Part shown: one piece after another, positions 5,844-9,717 of the stretch
Numbering within the stretch: position 1 is the first letter of the stretch
How the letters are laid out: each line of letters begins with the position of its first letter
From: CAYSLZ01 sp964547295
GTDB taxonomy: Bacteria > Patescibacteriota > Microgenomatia > UBA12405 > JAHJSD01
DNA length: 9,717 nucleotides
Reading direction: 5' to 3'
Assembly (NCBI GenBank): GCA_964547295.1
Contig: CAZJMH010000026.1
Span: forward strand, 1-9,717
The notes under the pieces: model-generated
The model's input: only the letters and a program-made list of their open reading frames with translations
Told to the model about the DNA's origin: nothing
Database searches by the model: none
Position numbers and translations under genes: made by a program

Positions 5844-6846
5844 CCAATATACAATTGCAACACTTGGTTCGCATTCGGCACTGCAAATATTAAAAGGGGC
5901 GAAAGATGAAGGCTTTAAAACCCTTGCTGTTTGTCTGCCGGAGAGAGAAAAAATCTACCAAAATTTCAATGTTGCCGACAAAATAATTACTATCAAAAAT
6001 TACAGTCAGTTTATGGACTTAGACGAAAAACTAGCTGACGAAAATGTCATTTTAATCCCCCACGCTTCTTTAATCGCTTATTTAGGATGCACCAAAGTGG
6101 AAAATCTAAAAATGAAATATTACGGCAACAAAAAAATTCTTCTATGGGAATCCGACCGGGTCAAGGAAAGAGAGTGGCTGAAAAAATCGGGCCTGAAAGT
6201 CCCTAAAACTTTTAAAAGTCATACAGACATCGACCGGTCAGTAATTGTTAAATTCCACGGAGCAGGCGGCGGCAAGGGATACTTCCTGACTAACTCGCCA
6301 AAAGATTTTCACAAAAAAATTAAAAACAAAGAAGACAGGAGATATTTTATTCAGGAATATATCATCGGTATACCAATTTATGCCCATTATTTTTATTCTC
6401 CATTAGAAGAAAAACTAGAAATCATGGGTTTTGATAAACGTTACGAATCAAATGCCGACTCGCTGGGAAGGATTTCAGCAAGCGATCAAATTGCTTTAGG
6501 GTCAATTGATCCGTCTTACGTAATCTGCGGAAATATTCCTATTGTCATCCGGGAATCTTTTTTGCCAAAAATTTTAGAAATGGGCCAATCCGTTGTCAAG
6601 ACAGCTAAAGAAATTTCTCCCCCCGGCTTATTTGGCCCCTTTTGTTTAGAAATGATTATTTCTCCTCAAAAGGAATTCTATGTCTTTGAGATTTCAGCCC
6701 GTATTGTTGCCGGCACCAACCCCTATATTAACGGATCGCCTTACACCAATCTTTGCTACGACCAACCGATGAGCACCGGCCGGAGAATCGCCCGGGAAAT
6801 TAAAATTGCATTACAAGATAATAGACTTAACGAAATAATCACTTAA
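5836..6846 (+). CDS. purP: Formate-dependent FAICAR synthetase PurP
   Basis: PurP is an ATP-grasp-like enzyme that forms FAICAR from AICAR, formate and ATP, replacing the 10-formyl-THF-dependent half of PurH. The 336-residue sequence closely follows the archaeal enzyme as I remember it from Methanocaldococcus: 'IATLGSHSALQILKGAK' (7-23), 'LIPHASLIAY' (73-82), 'ILLWESDR' (101-108), 'VIVKFHGAGGGKGYF' (136-150) with the glycine-rich nucleotide loop, 'IQEYIIG' (172-178), 'DKRYES' (200-205), 'PSYVICGNIPIVIRES' (226-241), 'PPGLFGPFCLE' (262-272) and 'VFEISARIVAGTNPY' (283-297). It is slightly short because the N-terminal extension and a helix near 160-170 are trimmed. The start has GGGAG at 5827-5831. 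The gene pairs functionally with the purH domain upstream. PurP is mainly an archaeal family, so its presence in a bacterial context suggests old transfer or retention in this lineage. Confidence 0.93.
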   Translation: MNNQYTIATLGSHSALQILKGAKDEGFKTLAVCLPEREKIYQNFNVADKIITIKNYSQFMDLDEKLADENVILIPHASLIAYLGCTKVENLKMKYYGNKKILLWESDRVKEREWLKKSGLKVPKTFKSHTDIDRSVIVKFHGAGGGKGYFLTNSPKDFHKKIKNKEDRRYFIQEYIIGIPIYAHYFYSPLEEKLEIMGFDKRYESNADSLGRISASDQIALGSIDPSYVICGNIPIVIRESFLPKILEMGQSVVKTAKEISPPGLFGPFCLEMIISPQKEFYVFEISARIVAGTNPYINGSPYTNLCYDQPMSTGRRIAREIKIALQDNRLNEIIT

Positions 6847-6847
6847 T

Positions 6848-8365
6848 ATGATTTTAATTATTGATTTTGGTTCACAAACTTGCCATTTAATTGCCCGCCA
6901 ACTAAAGAAGATGGGAATTGAAACACTGATTGTCAACCCGAATAAAAGCTTGGAAAAAATAAGAAAGTTCAAACCGCAAGGAATTATTTTATCCGGCGGG
7001 CCGGCCAGCGTTTTAAGTAATAATTCTCCAACCATAGATAAAGAGATATTTAATTTAGGCATTCCAATTCTAGGCATCTGCTACGGCTGGCAGTTAACTG
7101 CCAAGATTCTGGGCGGAACCGTGGTTTCCGGACATAAGGAGTATGGCCCAGCAAGTCTGGAAATATTAAAAACAAACTTGTTGTTTAACCAAATAAGTAA
7201 TCAAACTCAAGTCTGGGTCAGCCACGGGGACACGGTTACGCAGCTGCCTGCCGATTTTAATCAATCGGGACAAACTCAAGCAGTGGAAAATGCCGCCGTC
7301 GGAAATACTAAAAAGAATATCTACGGAGTCCAATTTCACCCTGAAGTCGACCATACTAGTCAGGGCAACCAAATGTTAAAAAACTTTGCCAATAAAATTT
7401 GCAAACTGCAATTAAACAAAAAGGAGATTTCGGTTGGCAAATTAATTAATAAAATCAAAACCAAAGTTGGCCAAGAGAAAGTTGTTTGCGCTGTTTCCGG
7501 CGGAGTAGACTCAACTGTTACTGCCGCTCTAATTGGTAAAGCAATCGGTAAAAACCTAATTCCAATCTATGTTAACAGCGGATTAATGCGGGTTGGAACC
7601 AAGAACCAAATCAAAAAAATATTTTCAAGGTTGTTTAATATCAAGCCGATTATTATTGAGGCAGGTGATATTTTTCTTAATAAACTTGCCGGCGTAACCG
7701 AACCGGAAAAAAAAAGAAAAATTATTGGCAATTTGTACATTGATCTAATTGAAAAAAAAGCCAAACAAATAAAGGGAATTAAGTACCTTGCACAGGGAAC
7801 AATCTATTCTGATGTCATTGAAAGCAAGGGTTCAAAAAATGCCGATAAAATTAAATCTCACCACAATGTTGGCGGACTGCCTGAAAAACTAGATTTAAAA
7901 CTAATTGAACCATTAAGAAACTATTATAAAGATGAAGTTAAACAAATTGGAAGAAAACTTGGTTTGCCTGAAAAAATTATTAATAAACAGCCGTTCCCTG
8001 GTCCAGGCCAAGCGATTAGAATAATCGGTGAAATCACTAAAGAAAGATTAGAAAAACAACACCAGGCGGACCAGATTGTTTTAGAGGAAATTAAAAAGGC
8101 TGGACTTTATAATCAAATATTCCAATCCTTCCCCATAATGACCGGGGTTAAAAGCACGGCGGTAAAGGGTGATTCAAGATTTTACGGAGAAGTTGTCGGT
8201 TTAAGAATTTATCAATCTTCAAATATTATGACTGCCAGTTGGGCCAAATTGCCTGATGAATTATTACAAAAAATGTCGTCAAGAATAGTCAATGAAGTCA
8301 CCGGTGTTTCCAGGGTAGTGTATGATATAACTACTAAACCGCCGGCAACAATGGAATGGGAATAA
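6848..8365 (+). CDS. guaA: GMP synthase (glutamine-hydrolysing)
   Basis: GuaA converts XMP, ATP and glutamine to GMP. The 505-residue protein is the complete fused bacterial form. The class I glutamine amidotransferase domain (1 to about 190) has 'IIDFGSQT' (4-11), the nucleophile Cys78 in 'ILGICYGWQL' (74-83), and His164/Glu166 in 'GVQFHPEVDHT' (160-170). The ATP pyrophosphatase domain has the P-loop SGGVDST (217-223), then 'GVTEPEKKRKIIG', 'QGTIYSDVIES' and 'KSHHNVGGLPE'. The dimerisation domain opens with 'PFPGPGQAIRIIGE' and ends in the family hallmark 'TTKPPATMEWE'. One small departure is Gln instead of the usual Leu in the PFPGPG-L segment. It begins 1 nt after the purP stop without a ribosome binding site and its end overlaps the next gene by 10 nt. 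Its substrate XMP must come from a GuaB or a xanthine PRT; GuaB is not in the window. Confidence 0.97.
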   Translation: MILIIDFGSQTCHLIARQLKKMGIETLIVNPNKSLEKIRKFKPQGIILSGGPASVLSNNSPTIDKEIFNLGIPILGICYGWQLTAKILGGTVVSGHKEYGPASLEILKTNLLFNQISNQTQVWVSHGDTVTQLPADFNQSGQTQAVENAAVGNTKKNIYGVQFHPEVDHTSQGNQMLKNFANKICKLQLNKKEISVGKLINKIKTKVGQEKVVCAVSGGVDSTVTAALIGKAIGKNLIPIYVNSGLMRVGTKNQIKKIFSRLFNIKPIIIEAGDIFLNKLAGVTEPEKKRKIIGNLYIDLIEKKAKQIKGIKYLAQGTIYSDVIESKGSKNADKIKSHHNVGGLPEKLDLKLIEPLRNYYKDEVKQIGRKLGLPEKIINKQPFPGPGQAIRIIGEITKERLEKQHQADQIVLEEIKKAGLYNQIFQSFPIMTGVKSTAVKGDSRFYGEVVGLRIYQSSNIMTASWAKLPDELLQKMSSRIVNEVTGVSRVVYDITTKPPATMEWE

Positions 8366-9462
8366 TAAATAAAAAAAATCTAAACCAATACAACTTAGAA
8401 AACCTACACGTTGGAACATTAGGCGGTCACTCTGCATTAGACGTTGGTCTGGGAGCAAAAAAGCAAGGCCTGAAAACTGTCGCTGTCTGCCAGCAGGGCA
8501 GAGAGAAAACTTTTTCAAAATATTATAAAAATTTGTTCGATAAAATTATTGTCACTAATAAATTTGCCGATTTGACTTCAACCAAAATAATTAAACAACT
8601 TCAAAAATTTAAGACCATTTTTGTCCAGTCCCGCTACTTCTGGGTTTACTGCAATCACCAAGAAATTAAAGATAGTTTTCCTGTTCCAATTTTCGGTACC
8701 CGGGGGCTGGTAGAAAAAGAAGAACGCAATGTACCCAAAAACCAATACTACTTAATGAAGCAAGCCGGCATCCGCTACCCAAAAATTTATTCAAAACCAA
8801 AAGATATTGACCGTCTTGTTCTGGTTAAAGTCCCGGAAGCTGTAAGAGAATATGAGAGGGCTTTCTTTTTTGCCAATAACAAAGTCGAATATCATAAAAA
8901 AGCTGAACAACTGTTAACTAAAGGGCTGATAAATAAAAAGGGGCTAAAAAAAGCAGTAATCGAAGAATGTCTTGTGGGAACACATGCTAATTTTAATTTC
9001 TTCTACTCGCCTCTTAAGGACCGGCTAGAACTTCTTGGAACCGACACCCGCCGGGCGACAAACATCAGCGGTTTAACCAACTTGCCGGCAAATCAGCAGT
9101 TAGAAATTCTTAAACATATACAACCCCAATATATTGAAACCGGACACATTGCCTGCACTGTCAAGGAAAGTATTTTAGAAAAAGCTTTTTTGCTGGGAGA
9201 AAAATTGGTTGAAACCCTTAAAAAAGAATTTCCGCCGGGGATCATCGGTCCGTTTGCTCTTCAAACGATGTATGTTCCCGGTCCGCCCAGAGAAGAATTA
9301 GTTACTTTTGACCTGTCGTTAAGAATACCCGGAAGTCCAGGGACTTCGTACACGCCCTACAGCCGTTATTTATTTGGTAGAGACGTGTCGGTCGGGGAAA
9401 GAATTGCCATGGAAATTAAACAAGGGGTGAAAAATAAACAAATAGATAAAATCACTACCTAA
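8356..9462 (+). CDS. Divergent PurP paralogue, function uncertain
   Basis: This 368-residue protein has the full PurP layout: 'VGTLGGHSALDVGLGAKK' (19-36), 'KTVAVCQQGRE' (40-50), a middle 'FFYSPLKDRLELLG' (215-228), 'PPGIIGPFALQTMYVPG' (293-309) and the terminal 'SVGERIAMEIKQG' (345-357). Key positions differ from PurP. The 'PHAS' segment is QSRY (91-94). The glycine-rich nucleotide loop (GAGGGKGYF in the first PurP) is EAVREYERA (161-169). DKRYES is DTRRAT (230-235), and the metal-site region FEISARI..GTN reads FDLSLRIPGSPG (318-329). Second, divergent PurP copies are known in some archaea, but I know of no established activity for them. It may use another ribonucleotide, work in a complex with PurP, or be regulatory. 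It overlaps guaA by 10 nt, which argues for co-translation and a purine-linked role. Confidence 0.8.
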   Translation: MGIINKKNLNQYNLENLHVGTLGGHSALDVGLGAKKQGLKTVAVCQQGREKTFSKYYKNLFDKIIVTNKFADLTSTKIIKQLQKFKTIFVQSRYFWVYCNHQEIKDSFPVPIFGTRGLVEKEERNVPKNQYYLMKQAGIRYPKIYSKPKDIDRLVLVKVPEAVREYERAFFFANNKVEYHKKAEQLLTKGLINKKGLKKAVIEECLVGTHANFNFFYSPLKDRLELLGTDTRRATNISGLTNLPANQQLEILKHIQPQYIETGHIACTVKESILEKAFLLGEKLVETLKKEFPPGIIGPFALQTMYVPGPPREELVTFDLSLRIPGSPGTSYTPYSRYLFGRDVSVGERIAMEIKQGVKNKQIDKITT

Positions 9463-9717
9463 TTACTTTTTCTTGGCCAGCCAGACAGCAAAGAAGGTGG
9501 TAATCGGGACGGCAAGAATCAACCCAATACTGCCGACCAGGGTGCGGATAATTTCTTCAGTAATTATTTCATAGTTGATAATTTCCCAAGCCGGGTGGGG
9601 ATTGTTAACAAAAACGAGCAACAGGGGTAAAGCTGAGCCAGTATAAACTAAAATTAAAGTGTTGACCATTGAAGCGATATGATCCCGGCCGACGTTCATC
9701 GCCCGGAAAAATAAATC
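9463..9717 (-). CDS. YibE/F-like membrane protein, C-terminal part
   Basis: The minus strand carries the last 84 residues of a YibE/F-like (PF07907-type) integral membrane protein. The frame is open to the window edge, so the start lies to the right; the internal ATG at 9699 is part of the conserved motif and not the start. Recognisable landmarks are 'MNVGRDHIASMVNTLILVY', then 'GSALPLLLVF', 'TEEIIRTLVGSIGLILAVPI' and a short basic tail ending KKK. Two membrane segments are visible, in the 'MVNTLILV...LLLVFV' and 'LVGSIGLILAVPITTFFAVWLA' stretches. The family's biochemical role is not settled. The gene converges on the PurP paralogue with no intervening base: one stop ends at 9462 and the other complement begins at 9463. 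I see no terminator between them. It is probably unrelated to the purine operon. Confidence 0.85.
   Translation of the reverse strand, partial: DLFFRAMNVGRDHIASMVNTLILVYTGSALPLLLVFVNNPHPAWEIINYEIITEEIIRTLVGSIGLILAVPITTFFAVWLAKKK

Noticed and set aside
1..9717. Archaeal origin of the DNA, suggested by PurP
   Set aside because: Fused full-length GuaA, sigma-70-type promoter, perfect Shine-Dalgarno, ECF module and intrinsic terminators all point to a bacterium.
1..9717. tRNA, rRNA, CRISPR array, insertion sequence or attachment site
   Set aside because: I saw no cloverleaf with a GTTCRA-type arm, no regularly spaced direct repeats, no transposase or integrase and no terminal inverted repeats.

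Overview
The window looks like a chromosomal piece of a candidate-phyla-radiation (Patescibacteria) genome, probably Microgenomates-like. The supporting signs are an A/T-rich A-heavy coding style, almost exclusive TAA stops, genes overlapping or separated by 0-1 base, many starts without a ribosome binding site, slightly shortened proteins, and a mixture of bacterial and archaeal enzyme types. The GuaA is the fused bacterial form, the promoter is a classic -35/-10 pair, and a leader terminator and a perfect anti-SD match are present, so the DNA is bacterial. The two PurP proteins belong to a family known mainly from archaea. The phylum assignment is an inference.

Layout. Bases 1-515 hold the 3' part of a phosphoribosyltransferase (PRT) gene. 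A strong promoter (512-541) overlaps its stop codon. It drives a structured leader of about 150 nt ending in a textbook intrinsic terminator (675-697), an arrangement expected of a riboswitch-type attenuator; I cannot assign it to a known class. Eight genes then follow on the + strand: an ECF transporter S component (732-1469), a 12-bp intercistronic hairpin (1476-1508), EcfT (1522-2346), a fused double EcfA ATPase (2340-3845), a PRT (3846-4565), a stand-alone PurH IMP-cyclohydrolase domain (4565-5161), another PRT with an altered PRPP loop (5154-5843), PurP (5836-6846), GuaA (6848-8365) and a divergent PurP paralogue (8356-9462); counting the three transporter genes, that is nine coding regions in one apparent transcription unit. 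A YibE/F-like membrane protein gene converges from the minus strand and runs off the right edge.

How the genes may work together. PurP makes FAICAR from AICAR using ATP and formate, and the PurH domain closes the ring to IMP, so the last two steps of IMP synthesis are present in a folate-independent form. GuaA makes GMP from XMP; the IMP dehydrogenase needed in between (GuaB) is not in the window, and no earlier de novo purine genes are either. A dedicated ECF uptake system plus PRTs at the front suggests that a purine base or a precursor such as the imidazole base AICA is imported and ribophosphorylated. That would make the operon a salvage route into IMP/GMP. The transported substrate, the PRT specificities, the leader ligand and the role of the second PurP are all unknown and are the most interesting open points.
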